A stretch of 26,345 nucleotides of DNA from Alistipes sp. CAG:514 (GCA_000431015.1 HF986064.1:9138-35482); one strand, 5' to 3'; positions 8,660 to 16,632 are shown, counted from the first letter of the stretch. Notes: generated from the sequence alone by a model not told the origin. Numbers and translations are program-made.

Positions 8660-8667
8660 TATCTTTG
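8660..8667 (+). promoter_or_regulatory. -7 element abutting the lpxK start codon
   Basis: TATCTTTG ends six bases before the lpxK ATG (8674), so transcription from it would begin at or next to the start codon. No TTG is found 19-21 bases upstream, so the promoter is incomplete; read-through from dusB is the alternative. Confidence 0.45.
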
Positions 8668-8673
8668 CAGTCT

Positions 8674-9822
8674 ATGCTTGACAAGATTCTTCTTGCACCA
8701 TATTATTTGACGCTGAAGCTGAGGCACGCTTGCTACGACCACGGCATCTTCAAAGTCGGCACCTGCGAGGTACCGACCATCTGCGTCGGCAACATCACGG
8801 CGGGCGGCACAGGCAAGACTCCGCACACCGAGATGATCCTGCGCACCCTGCTGCGGAGCGACGACTGGGCGTTCCGCAACATCGCTGTCCTGTCGAGGGG
8901 ACACAAGCGCAACAGCGGCGGCTTCCAGCTGGTCGAGAAGGACGGAAAGGTCAAGGAATATGGCGACGAACCTCTCCAGATAAAGAGAAAGTTTCCCGGC
9001 ATCACCGTGGCCGTGGACCGTCAGAGGATCAAGGGATGCGACATTCTCTGCCATCCGGAGAAGCTGAAGACCGAGAGGCGGGCCCGTAAATGCTCCGGCT
9101 CGTCGATCCCGCCGGCGGATCTGATCGTTCTGGACGACGCGTTCCAGTACAGGACGCTGCGGGCGTACTTCAACATCGTTCTGGTGGACTACAACCGCCC
9201 GACCTACAAGGATCAGCTACTTCCTTTCGGAAGGCTCAGGGATCTGCCCCAAAGGCTTCACTACGCCGACATCATCATCGTGTCGAAGTGTCCGGCCTAT
9301 CTGGAGGACGGGCAGAAGATCCAGTGGGCGGAGTCGTTCGGTCTCAAGGACTATGACCTGAAAACCTGCACGGGTACCGACAGGAAAGGTGCCGTCAAGA
9401 CGCTTCTGTTCACGACGACGTGGTACAACTCCATGCAGCCGATCTTCGAGGAGGGCGATCCGAGGTATGCCTACTCCCAGAAACTTATCCTTTTCTCGGG
9501 AATCGCGAACGACACTCCGCTTAGGATGTACCTCAGTGACGAGCACAAGATCGTCAAGCGGTTCAACTTCATGGATCATCACAACTACAACCGTTTCGAC
9601 ATCAGGAACATAATGGCCGCCGTCAAGGAGCATCCGACCGCCGTTGTGGCCACCACGGAGAAGGACTGCCAACGGATTGTGGACTACAGGAGGATCCCTG
9701 ATGCGCTGAAAGTCCGCCTTTTCCAGGTTCCCATCGAGGTCGGCTTCCTTTCCGATCACGAGAAATCGGTCTTTGAGGACACGCTGATGACCGCCCTCCG
9801 CAGATTCACCCCCGGATACTAG
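8674..9822 (+). CDS. lpxK: Tetraacyldisaccharide 4'-kinase (LpxK)
   Basis: A 382-residue kinase that adds the 4'-phosphate to the tetraacyl-disaccharide precursor of lipid A at the inner membrane. The N-terminus (LAPYYLTLKLRH) is the expected amphipathic membrane-contact helix. CVGNITAGGTGKTP (37-50) contains the P-loop, and the run VLSRGHKR, then GDEP, then VAVDRQRI, then IVLDDAFQYR (Walker B-like with the downstream acidic pair) is characteristic of LpxK. The length agrees with Bacteroidetes LpxK, which are longer than the 328-residue E. coli enzyme. ATG at 8674 is chosen over the TTG at 8665, which lies in the -7 element. The gene implies this organism makes a 4'-phosphorylated lipid A intermediate. 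No other lipid A gene is in the window. Confidence 0.95.
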   Translation: MLDKILLAPYYLTLKLRHACYDHGIFKVGTCEVPTICVGNITAGGTGKTPHTEMILRTLLRSDDWAFRNIAVLSRGHKRNSGGFQLVEKDGKVKEYGDEPLQIKRKFPGITVAVDRQRIKGCDILCHPEKLKTERRARKCSGSSIPPADLIVLDDAFQYRTLRAYFNIVLVDYNRPTYKDQLLPFGRLRDLPQRLHYADIIIVSKCPAYLEDGQKIQWAESFGLKDYDLKTCTGTDRKGAVKTLLFTTTWYNSMQPIFEEGDPRYAYSQKLILFSGIANDTPLRMYLSDEHKIVKRFNFMDHHNYNRFDIRNIMAAVKEHPTAVVATTEKDCQRIVDYRRIPDALKVRLFQVPIEVGFLSDHEKSVFEDTLMTALRRFTPGY

Positions 9823-9916
9823 CCATTTTGTCTTTACCGCGCCGGGTGCTTCGGCATATTCAGCGGCAGGACTGGCTTTGTGGCGTGCGTGGTTGCGGAA
9901 AATCTAGAACACTAAG

Positions 9917-9948
9917 TTTGAATATTACGGAAAAAATGCCTATATTTG
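9917..9948 (+). promoter_or_regulatory. Strong promoter of the rplM ribosomal operon
   Basis: TTTG (9917-9920), 20 bases, TATATTTG (9941-9948) is a perfect consensus. The start should be near 9954. A small hairpin (TCCCTA at 9952-9957 with TAGGGA at 9965-9970, loop of 7) sits at the very 5' end of the transcript, followed by an AU-rich leader of about 40 nt before the GTG start of rplM. Confidence 0.8.
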
Positions 9949-10008
9949 CGGTCCCTATGTTGTGTAGGGATCGCAATATTTTATGTTAAACCATTAAAGA
10001 TCAAGACA

Positions 10009-10461
10009 GTGGACACACTTAGCTACAAAACAGTCTCCTTGAACAAGGCTACTGTACAGAAAGAGTGGGTTGTCATCGATGCCACGGATCTGGCACTCGG
10101 ACGTCTTGCCTCAAGGGTTGCTCTTGTCCTCCGTGGCAAGAACAAGCCTGGATTCACCCCTCACGTTGACTGCGGTGACAACGTCATCGTCATCAACGCC
10201 GAGAAGGTTATCCTCAAAGGTGACAAGATGACTGATCGTGTTTATGTTCGCTACACCGGTTATCCGGGCGGACAGCGCTTCACGACTCCGAGGGAGATCC
10301 TCGCGAAGAGACCTGCTGAACTCGTTAGGAGAGCGGTAAAGGGTATGCTCCCTAAGACCCGTCTTGGTGACAAGATCATCGGCAATCTGCATGTGTATGC
10401 AGGCCCTGAGCATCCTCACCAGGCGCAGAACCCTAGAGAAATTAAGTTGAACGAAATCTAA
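10009..10461 (+). CDS. rplM: 50S ribosomal protein L13
   Basis: A 150-residue L13, an early-assembly protein of the large subunit. The Bacteroidetes-style N-terminus DTLSYKTVSLNKATVQKEWVVIDAT leads to the L13 signature (LGRLAS, HVDCGDNVIVINAEK, YTGYPGG) and the end AGPEHPHQAQNP. By comparison with Bacteroides L13, which starts MDTLSYKT, the start is the GTG at 10009. The in-frame sequence back to 9946 (MRSLCC...) would begin inside the -7 promoter element, so it is rejected. It is the first gene of the operon with rpsI 8 bases downstream. Confidence 0.97.
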   Translation: MDTLSYKTVSLNKATVQKEWVVIDATDLALGRLASRVALVLRGKNKPGFTPHVDCGDNVIVINAEKVILKGDKMTDRVYVRYTGYPGGQRFTTPREILAKRPAELVRRAVKGMLPKTRLGDKIIGNLHVYAGPEHPHQAQNPREIKLNEI

Positions 10462-10469
10462 CAGAGCAA

Positions 10470-10859
10470 ATGGAACAGAAAAACGCCCTTGGAAGACGTA
10501 AATCAGCCGTAGCTCGTGTTTATCTCGCAGCTGGACAAGGCAATGTCACAATCAACGGCCGCAGTGTTGAGGAGTACTTCAAGACTGACGCTCTCCGTTA
10601 CATCGTGAACCAGCCTTTCGCCGTTACGAAGACAGAAGGTCAGTTTGACGTAAAGGTTAACGTTGTCGGTGGCGGCACCAAAGGCCAGGCCGAAGCGATC
10701 AGACTCGGAATATCCCGCGCTCTTAGCGATCTGGATAGAGAGGCTTACCGCGCGGCTCTGAAGGCTGAGGGCTTCCTGACACGTGACTCCCGCGAGGTCG
10801 AGAGGAAGAAACCTGGTCAGCCTGGCGCACGTGCACGCTTCCAGTTCAGCAAGCGTTAG
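10470..10859 (+). CDS. rpsI: 30S ribosomal protein S9
   Basis: A 129-residue S9 of the small-subunit head. It has the S9 opening (LGRRKSAVARVYL), the internal GGGTKGQAEAIRLGISRAL and the conserved basic C-terminal tail (GARARFQFSKR) that reaches the P-site tRNA. Size is normal. It follows rplM by 8 bases and is followed by a 236-base spacer before rpsB. Confidence 0.97.
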   Translation: MEQKNALGRRKSAVARVYLAAGQGNVTINGRSVEEYFKTDALRYIVNQPFAVTKTEGQFDVKVNVVGGGTKGQAEAIRLGISRALSDLDREAYRAALKAEGFLTRDSREVERKKPGQPGARARFQFSKR

Positions 10860-11095
10860 TCTTGTCTGGATTGTAAGGCTGCATAAGCTGATTTATGAAA
10901 AAAGCACAGTCCGGTGCTTCAAATTCCGCGGACTTTTCGCCGGATGAGAATCCGGGGAACACTACCGGGGATTGCCGTGACTGCGGAAAATCTCAGAGAT
11001 TGGTCCAGGACCACTGCTCGGAGATTGAAGAAAAGAGCCTTCTGATCATTGGCAAAAGATCCGGAGGAAAGTTTAAACAAAAAACAAGAATTAAA
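10860..11095 (+). promoter_or_regulatory. Structured leader between rpsI and rpsB
   Basis: 236 bases without a TAnnTTTG promoter, inside an otherwise tight ribosomal operon. Inverted repeats that could fold in RNA are AAGCAC/GTGCTT (10902-10907 with 10914-10919), CCGGAT-GAGA-ATCCGG (10940-10955) and TGGTCC-A-GGACCA (11001-11013). An ATG at 10895 is in frame with rpsB with no stop, so a 67-residue N-terminal extension is formally possible, but S2 proteins in this phylum start at the MPRTNF or MSRTNF position. I read it as a candidate S2 autoregulatory leader by analogy with the E. coli rpsB-tsf leader; no specific RNA family was recognised. Confidence 0.45.
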
Positions 11096-11959
11096 ATGCC
11101 ACGCACAAATTTCCAAGAACTTCTTGATGCAGGCGTACACTTCGGCCACCTGGCCAGGAAGTGGAACCCTAAGATGGCTCCGTACATCTTCGACCAGAAG
11201 AACGGAATCCACATCATCGACCTGCACAAGACCATCGTCAAGATAGACGAGGCTGCTGATGCAATGAAAGAGCTTGCGCGTTCAGGTCGCAAGATTCTCT
11301 TTGTGGCCACTAAGAAACAGGCCAAGGAGATCGTTGCAGAGAAGGCAACGGCAGTCAATATGCCATCGATAACCGAGCGCTGGGCTGGTGGTATGCTTAC
11401 CAACTTCCCTACCATCCGCAAGGCTATCAAGAAGATGAACACCATCGACAAGATGAAGGAGGACGGCACATTCGAGAAGCTCGCCAAGAGAGAGCGTCTG
11501 CAGATTGACCGTCAGAGAGAGAAACTGGAGAAGAACCTTGGTTCCATCAAGGACATGAGCCGTCTCCCGTCAGCGCTCTTCGTAGTTGACATCCAGAAGG
11601 AAGCCAACGCCGTCAAGGAGGCCAACCGCCTCAACATCCCGGTATTCGCATTGGTTGACACTTGTTGCGATCCTACCCCGATTGATTATGTGATACCGGC
11701 TAACGACGACGCTACGAAGTCGATCGAGACCATCCTCAATGTTCTTTGTGGAGCTATTCAGGAAGGCCTCAACGAGAGAAAGCTTGAGAAAGAGAAGGAA
11801 GCCAGTGACGAGGCCGCCGAAGGCGATGCTCTCGCCAACCCTACAGGCAAGAAGCTCCGCGCCCGCAAGAACGCGAAGCCGGTTGATGTAGAGGCTGAGG
11901 CCACGCCGGCCGCAGAGGCCGCCGAGGCTCCAAAGGCCGAGGAAACAAAAGCTGAATAA
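11096..11959 (+). CDS. rpsB: 30S ribosomal protein S2
   Basis: A 287-residue S2, needed for mRNA binding on the small subunit. The start MPRTNFQELLDAGVHFGHLARKWNPKMAPYIF is the normal S2 N-terminus, which fixes the ATG at 11096. GGMLTNFPTIRKAI, then SALFVVDIQKE, then PVFALVDT and VIPANDDA complete the family pattern. After about residue 225 comes a variable charged, alanine-rich tail (about 60 residues, ending APKAEETKAE), typical of Bacteroidetes S2. tsf follows 18 bases later, the usual pairing. Confidence 0.97.
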   Translation: MPRTNFQELLDAGVHFGHLARKWNPKMAPYIFDQKNGIHIIDLHKTIVKIDEAADAMKELARSGRKILFVATKKQAKEIVAEKATAVNMPSITERWAGGMLTNFPTIRKAIKKMNTIDKMKEDGTFEKLAKRERLQIDRQREKLEKNLGSIKDMSRLPSALFVVDIQKEANAVKEANRLNIPVFALVDTCCDPTPIDYVIPANDDATKSIETILNVLCGAIQEGLNERKLEKEKEASDEAAEGDALANPTGKKLRARKNAKPVDVEAEATPAAEAAEAPKAEETKAE

Positions 11960-11977
11960 TTTAAAGGACAACGAGTT

Positions 11978-12970
11978 ATGGCAATTACAGCACAAGACGT
12001 AATGAAATTACGCAAGATGACCTCCGCTGGTATGATGGACTGCAAGAACGCTCTCACCGAGGCTGAGGGTGATTTCGAGAAGGCTGTCAACATCATCCGT
12101 GAGAAGGGTAAGCTCGTCGCTGCGAAGCGTGCCGACCGTGAGACTTCCGAGGGTGCGGTTCTTGTCCGCATCAAGGGGGACAAGGGCATCATCGTATGCC
12201 TCGGTTGCGAGACTGACTTCGTTTCCGCCACACCAGACTTCAAGGCTCTCGCCGCAGAGATCGCCGACGCCGCTATCGCGTCATTCCCTGCCGATATCGA
12301 AGGCCTGAAGGCAAGCAAGTGCTCCAACGGTCACACTGTCGAGGAGGAGATCTCCGCCCAGACCGGCAAGACCGGTGAGAAGCACGTTCTCGCCTACTAT
12401 GCCGCTCTTGAGGCTCCGTTCATCGGTGACTATGTTCACTTCAACGGTAAGCTCGGCGCCATCGTGGCTTTCAACAAGGAGATTCCTGCGGAGCTCGGCA
12501 AGGCCGTCGCACAGCAGGTGACCGCCATGAATCCGGTTTCTGTCTCAGCTGCGGACTGCCCTGCTGAGGTGGTTGAGAGGGAGCGCGAGCTTGCGATTCA
12601 GAAGACCAAGGACGAGATGGTTCAGAAGGCTGTCGAGGCCGCTCTCAAGAAGGTCGGCATCAATCCTGCCCACGTTGACAGCGAGGATCACATCGAGTCC
12701 AACACCGCCAAGGGTTGGATCACTCCAGAGCAGGCTGAGCAGGCCCGTGAGATCATCAAGACCGTCTCTGCCGAGAAGGCCGCGTCTCTCCCTGAGCAGA
12801 TGATCCAGAACATCGCCAACGGACGTATCCAGAAGTTCTTCAAGGAGTCTACCCTTGAGGAGCAGGAGTTCGTTCAGTCCGATGACAAGAAGACTGTAGC
12901 CGAGCACATCAAGTCTGTTGATCCTGAGGCTAAGGTCGTTGCATTCAAGAGATTCTCTCTCAGCGACTAA
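11978..12970 (+). CDS. tsf: Translation elongation factor Ts
   Basis: A 330-residue EF-Ts, the nucleotide exchange factor for EF-Tu. The N-terminal UBA-like domain (MAITAQDVMKLRKMTSAGMMDCKNALTEAEGDFEKA) carries the signature TSAGMMDCK. The core shows KGIIVCLGCETDFVS (the conserved TDFV contact), YVHFNGKLGAIVAF and VAQQVTAMNP, and the C-terminal module ends with a KVVAFKRFSLSD-like stretch. It is the last gene of the ribosomal operon; a terminator begins 22 bases after the stop. Confidence 0.97.
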   Translation: MAITAQDVMKLRKMTSAGMMDCKNALTEAEGDFEKAVNIIREKGKLVAAKRADRETSEGAVLVRIKGDKGIIVCLGCETDFVSATPDFKALAAEIADAAIASFPADIEGLKASKCSNGHTVEEEISAQTGKTGEKHVLAYYAALEAPFIGDYVHFNGKLGAIVAFNKEIPAELGKAVAQQVTAMNPVSVSAADCPAEVVERERELAIQKTKDEMVQKAVEAALKKVGINPAHVDSEDHIESNTAKGWITPEQAEQAREIIKTVSAEKAASLPEQMIQNIANGRIQKFFKESTLEEQEFVQSDDKKTVAEHIKSVDPEAKVVAFKRFSLSD

Positions 12971-12991
12971 TCATCGGTCTTAAAGATAGTG

Positions 12992-13020
12992 AAGGCTGGC
13001 CGTTTGGTCAGCCTTTTCTT
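12992..13020 (+). terminator. Intrinsic terminator after tsf
   Basis: AAGGCTGGCC (12992-13001) pairs with GGTCAGCCTT (13006-13015) through one G-U pair, loop GTTT, followed by TTCTT and then a longer T-run at 13023-13032. The T-rich tail overlaps the -33 element of the next promoter. Confidence 0.85.
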
Positions 13021-13049
13021 GTGTTTTTTTTTGAAGGTTACTAACTTTG
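13019..13049 (+). promoter_or_regulatory. Promoter of cutC, abutting its start codon
   Basis: TTG (13019-13021), exactly 20 bases, TAACTTTG (13042-13049). The ATG of cutC is at 13054, only four bases after the -7 element, so the mRNA would be leaderless or nearly so. Confidence 0.7.
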
Positions 13050-13053
13050 CGGC

Positions 13054-13728
13054 ATGGAAAACAAACGGTTTTTGGAGTGTTGCTGCACGGATGCGGCGGA
13101 GGCGGTCGAGGCCATGAGGGGCGGGGCCGGCAGGGTGGAACTCTGCGAGGATCTGCCGTGCGGGGGAGTCACTCCGGGCAGAGGCAACATCGAGGAGACG
13201 CTGAGGCGTGTGAATATCCCCGTGAATGTCCTGATCAGGGCGCGTGGGGGAGACTTCGTCTATGACGAGACTGAGATCGAAGCCATGATCGGATCCGTGA
13301 GAATGTGCCGGGAACTGGGGGTGAACGGTGTTGTGGTCGGAGCATTGAGAAAGGACGGAAGCATAGACACCGAGGCTGTCAGAAGATTGATGGCCGAGGC
13401 TGGGGGGCTTCATGTCACCTTCCACCGCGCGTTCGATGAGTGTGCCGACCCGTTCAAGGCGTTGGAGGATATTATCGCTCTTGGGTGCGACAGGCTGCTG
13501 ACCGCCGGACACGCCTCAAATGTCAATGATGGCGAGCCGACTCTCAAGGAACTGAATGAAAAGGCCGCTGGCAGAATCACCATACTTGCCGGCTCGGGAG
13601 TCAGGCCGGGGAACATCGCCCGGCTTGAGGCATCAACCGGGTGCAAGGAGTTTCACTCCTCCTCCCACGGCCCGGACGGCAGAACATCGCGCGAAGTCGT
13701 GGCCGCTATGGTTAATTATAATCAATGA
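13054..13728 (+). CDS. cutC: CutC family protein
   Basis: A 224-residue TIM-barrel protein. The family landmarks are present: GGAGRVELCEDLPCGGVTPGRGNIE, LIRARGGDFVYDETE, VNGVVVGALRKDGSID, VTFHRAFDECADPFKALEDIIALGCDRLLTAG, and GSGVRPGNI with EFHSSSHG near the end. CutC was named for copper homeostasis in E. coli, but its role in copper is disputed and the barrel looks enzymatic; I infer no substrate. The stop codon overlaps the start of the next gene in ATGA (13725-13728), so translation is probably coupled with the transporter genes. The first residues (FLECCCTDAAEA) have an unusual Cys triplet where most family members have a single cysteine followed by hydrophilic residues. Confidence 0.92.
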   Translation: MENKRFLECCCTDAAEAVEAMRGGAGRVELCEDLPCGGVTPGRGNIEETLRRVNIPVNVLIRARGGDFVYDETEIEAMIGSVRMCRELGVNGVVVGALRKDGSIDTEAVRRLMAEAGGLHVTFHRAFDECADPFKALEDIIALGCDRLLTAGHASNVNDGEPTLKELNEKAAGRITILAGSGVRPGNIARLEASTGCKEFHSSSHGPDGRTSREVVAAMVNYNQ

Positions 13729-14315
13729 ATATGTCAGAAGAAACACTGAATGCCTCCAAGGAGGAAGTCTCCCTTTGGCAGATCTTCACGGTCTTCGCCA
13801 AGATCGGGGCGTTCACCATCGGAGGAGGCTACGCCATGATACCTCTGATCAGGGACGAGATGATTAAAAGGGACTGGATGTCGGACGAGGAACTGCCGGA
13901 CATCATCGCGATGGCGCAGTCCGCACCAGGAGTGCTGGCGGTGAACATGTCCATATTCGTCGGCCACAAACTCCGTGGCGTGAAGGGGAGCGTGGTCGCC
14001 ACACTTGGCTCGGTGATCCCGTCCTTTGTCGCCATCCTGCTGATAGCCATGGTGTTCACAAATTTCAGGGACAACCCCGTGGTCGAACGCATATTCAAAG
14101 GTATCCGTCCTGTGGTCGTGTCGCTGATCGCTGTGCCGATGATCAATATGGCCAGGAAGAACAACAAGACCTGGTGGGCTTGGGCGATTTCGGCGGTGAC
14201 GCTGTTCCTGGTCGCCTTCCTGAGCTTTTCACCGGTCTACATACTGTTGGTGCTGATTGTGGTTTCCGCCGGCATCGCTGTCATCAGGGACAAAAAGGAG
14301 GTGCGGAATGACTGA
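13725..14315 (+). CDS. Chromate transporter family protein, first half-size subunit
   Basis: A 196-residue integral membrane protein with one CHR domain. The CHR signature FAKIGAFTIGGGYAMIPLI is at about 24-42, followed by ISDEEL-like and AQSAPGVLAVNMSIFVGHKLRG segments and five to six hydrophobic helices. ChrA-type transporters either carry two CHR domains in one chain or, as here, are encoded as two adjacent single-domain genes. Export of chromate by the short pairs has been shown in only a few bacteria, so the substrate here is open. It overlaps cutC by 4 bases and the next gene by 8. Confidence 0.9.
   Translation: MNMSEETLNASKEEVSLWQIFTVFAKIGAFTIGGGYAMIPLIRDEMIKRDWMSDEELPDIIAMAQSAPGVLAVNMSIFVGHKLRGVKGSVVATLGSVIPSFVAILLIAMVFTNFRDNPVVERIFKGIRPVVVSLIAVPMINMARKNNKTWWAWAISAVTLFLVAFLSFSPVYILLVLIVVSAGIAVIRDKKEVRND
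14295..14301 (+). promoter_or_regulatory. Strong Shine-Dalgarno sequence for the second CHR gene
   Basis: AAGGAGG lies six bases before the ATG at 14308, inside the end of the first CHR gene. Such a perfect site is unusual in a phylum that mostly does not use Shine-Dalgarno pairing and supports ATG 14308 over the upstream in-frame start at 14257. Confidence 0.55.
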
Positions 14316-14910
14316 GGTGACACTGATTCTTCAGCTTTTCGGGGTTTTCTTCGTCATCGGTCTATTCACCTTCGGCGGAGGCTACGCCATGCTGTCCTTC
14401 ATACAGACGCAGGTCGTCGTGGCGCACGGCTGGCTGTCCGAAAGCGCGTTCACCGACATCGTGGCCATCTCCCAGATGACTCCCGGCCCCGTCGGTATCA
14501 ACTGCGCCACCTATGTCGGCTATGAGGTTCTGCATCAGGCCGGAGCGAGCCATCTCGCCGGCATTCTGGGATCCCTGTCGGCGACTTTCGCCGTGATCCT
14601 GCCCTCTTTCATCATCGTCTTGGCCATCGTCAAGTTCTACACCAAGTTCAAGAACAGCCGTGTCTTCGCGGGTGTCCTGGGCAGCCTGAGGCCGGCCGTC
14701 GTGGGACTCATCGGAGCGGCGGCTTTGATCCTGATGTTCACCGTTACCTGGAACGGAGCCGTGCCGCGGATCAGCATTGTCAGGGAGAACTTTCCGGATC
14801 TGATCAGCTGGGGACTTTTCGCCGCTGCGGTAGTGGCCTCGATGGTCTTCAAGTTCGGACCGATCAAAATTATTGTCGCCGGCGGCGTCCTTGGATTGCT
14901 TTTATACTGA
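14308..14910 (+). CDS. Chromate transporter family protein, second half-size subunit
   Basis: A 200-residue membrane protein paralogous to the preceding one. It has the CHR signature FFVIGLFTFGGGYAMLSFIQ (about 11-30), then ISQMTPGPVGINCATYVGYE, the PGP.G..A motif typical of the second domain of ChrA, and several hydrophobic helices to LGLLLY at the end. With its neighbour it should form the two halves of an antiparallel transporter. The first 8 bases overlap the preceding gene, so the two are certainly cotranscribed and likely coupled in translation. Substrate unknown. Confidence 0.9.
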   Translation: MTEVTLILQLFGVFFVIGLFTFGGGYAMLSFIQTQVVVAHGWLSESAFTDIVAISQMTPGPVGINCATYVGYEVLHQAGASHLAGILGSLSATFAVILPSFIIVLAIVKFYTKFKNSRVFAGVLGSLRPAVVGLIGAAALILMFTVTWNGAVPRISIVRENFPDLISWGLFAAAVVASMVFKFGPIKIIVAGGVLGLLLY

Positions 14911-14927
14911 TAACCGAAAGATTTTCG

Positions 14928-14935
14928 TATCTTTA
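14928..14935 (+). promoter_or_regulatory. Weak -7 element before the GH20 gene
   Basis: TATCTTTA departs from TAnnTTTG at one base; no good -33 box is found at the usual spacing (only CTG 18 bases upstream). It would start a transcript about 35 bases before the GH20 ATG at 14977. Confidence 0.35.
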
Positions 14936-14976
14936 GCCCTTGTTGGAACATAATAATAACGTTAACATATTCAATT

Positions 14977-16626
14977 ATGAGAAAATTCATCAACATCATC
15001 GCTCTCGCGCTTCTTTTCGCCTCCTGTAGCTTGAAGGCCAAAGACGCGGAAACAACGATCAATGTCATCCCTTATCCTCAAAGCGTAAAGGTGGAGAAGG
15101 GCTTTTTCAAGGGTGCCGGCGCCAATGTCAACTGCGACCAGGCCATCGACCCTCAGTCCCAGACCGTCATCAAGGAGTTTGCCGACAAGATCACGTTCGT
15201 CAGCGGACGGATCTGTTCTTTCGCTACATCTGTCGGTCTGGAGAAGAGCGCCTCTTCCGTAAAGGGCTTCCTGTTCCTCAAGGACTCCTTGCTCGCCGAT
15301 GAGGAATATTCAATCTCCATCAACAAGCGTGGCTGCGTGGTCAAAGCCTCCTCGTTCAACGGTTTCCTCTATGCCGTTCAGACCCTTAAGCAGCTCACGA
15401 GTGTCAAGGTGTTCGGCAGCGAGTCTGATCCTGCCGAGAAGTTCCTCTTCCCTTGCGTGGAGATCAAGGACAAGCCGCGCTTCGCCTACAGGGGGATGCA
15501 TCTTGACTGCTCCAGGCATTTCTTCTCTGTCGAGGAGGTTAAGAGGTATCTGGACATCATGGCCGTCTACAAGCTCAACCGCTTCCACTGGCATCTTACT
15601 GATGACCAGGGCTGGAGGGTAGAGATCAAGAAGTACCCGAAGCTCACCGAGATCGGCGCGTTCAGGAACGGCACCGTCATCAAGAAGGACTGGGGCAGCA
15701 ACGACGGCATCCGCTACGGCGGCTACTACACTCAGGATCAGATGAAAGACATCGTCGCCTATGCCGCGGGACTCGGCATCACTGTCATCCCGGAGATCGA
15801 CCTTCCAGGCCACATGATGGGCGTGCTGGCCGCTTATCCTGAGCTCGGCTGCACCGGCGGGCCTTACGAGGTCTGGACAAGATGGGGTGTCTCCGAGCAG
15901 GTGCTTTGCCCTGGAAAGGAAGCGATGTTCTCGTTCCTTGAGGATGTGTTCACCGAACTGATGGACATCTTCCCTTCTGAATATATCCACATCGGCGGCG
16001 ACGAGTGTCCGAAGACCGAGTGGGAGAAGTGTCCTGCCTGCCAGGCCAGGATCAAGCAGCTGGGCATCAAGGCGGATGGTCATCACTCCGCCGAACAGTT
16101 CCTTCAGAGCTATGTGACCGCGCGCGTCCAGAAGTTCCTCAATGACCACGGCCGCAGGATCATCGGCTGGGACGAGGTGCTTGAGGGCGAGTTGGCCGAA
16201 GGTGCGACCGTGATGTCCTGGAGAGGCACGGAAGGCGGCATCAAGGCTTCCGCCATGGGTTTCGACGTCATCATGACACCTAACACCTACTGCTATTTTG
16301 ACTACTATCAGTCAGAGGATCAGGACAAGGAGCCTTTCGGCATCGGTGGCTTCCTCCCTTGGGACAAGGTCTATTCCTACGAGCCTCTTGAGGGCTTGAA
16401 CGACAGTCAGCAGAAGCACATCCTCGGTGTGCAGGCCAATCTTTGGACTGAATATGTCGCCACTCCGGAGCATCTGGAGTACATGCTTCTCCCTCGTATG
16501 AACGCGCTCAGCGAGGTTCAGTGGTGTGAACCTGAGAATAAGGACATCGAAAGGTTCAAGGCGGCGATGGAGGCGGAGTCATTCAAGATCTTCGACATCC
16601 TTGGCTACAACTACCGCAAGTTTTAA
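14977..16626 (+). CDS. GH20 beta-N-acetylhexosaminidase lipoprotein
   Basis: A 549-residue glycoside hydrolase removing terminal beta-linked N-acetylglucosamine or N-acetylgalactosamine. It has a lipoprotein signal (LLFASC, Cys17), a GH20b N-terminal alpha/beta domain (about 30-150, INVIPYPQSVKVEKG to LYAVQTLKQL), and the catalytic barrel from RFAYRGMHLDCSRHFF. Further landmarks are FHWHLTDDQGWRVEIKKYP and the catalytic Asp342-Glu343 pair in HIGGDECPKTEW; the Glu acts as acid and the Asp assists the substrate acetamido group. Trp and Tyr pocket residues are seen in VMSWRGTEGG and near the end (GVQANLWTEYV, LSEVQW). It stops soon after the barrel, with none of the C-terminal carbohydrate-binding or Ig modules common in Bacteroides homologues. 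Probable role: host-glycan or peptidoglycan/chitin fragment breakdown at the cell surface or in the periplasm. The next gene starts 6 bases later. Confidence 0.95.
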   Translation: MRKFINIIALALLFASCSLKAKDAETTINVIPYPQSVKVEKGFFKGAGANVNCDQAIDPQSQTVIKEFADKITFVSGRICSFATSVGLEKSASSVKGFLFLKDSLLADEEYSISINKRGCVVKASSFNGFLYAVQTLKQLTSVKVFGSESDPAEKFLFPCVEIKDKPRFAYRGMHLDCSRHFFSVEEVKRYLDIMAVYKLNRFHWHLTDDQGWRVEIKKYPKLTEIGAFRNGTVIKKDWGSNDGIRYGGYYTQDQMKDIVAYAAGLGITVIPEIDLPGHMMGVLAAYPELGCTGGPYEVWTRWGVSEQVLCPGKEAMFSFLEDVFTELMDIFPSEYIHIGGDECPKTEWEKCPACQARIKQLGIKADGHHSAEQFLQSYVTARVQKFLNDHGRRIIGWDEVLEGELAEGATVMSWRGTEGGIKASAMGFDVIMTPNTYCYFDYYQSEDQDKEPFGIGGFLPWDKVYSYEPLEGLNDSQQKHILGVQANLWTEYVATPEHLEYMLLPRMNALSEVQWCEPENKDIERFKAAMEAESFKIFDILGYNYRKF

Positions 16627-16632
16627 TTATTT

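Noticed and set aside
9946..10008. Earlier start for rplM
   Set aside because: It would start inside the -7 promoter element; L13 homologues begin at DTLSYKT, matching GTG 10009.
15310..16149. Long minus-strand open frame opposite the GH20 gene
   Set aside because: Mirror of a high-GC coding gene; no family features, while the plus-strand GH20 is clear.
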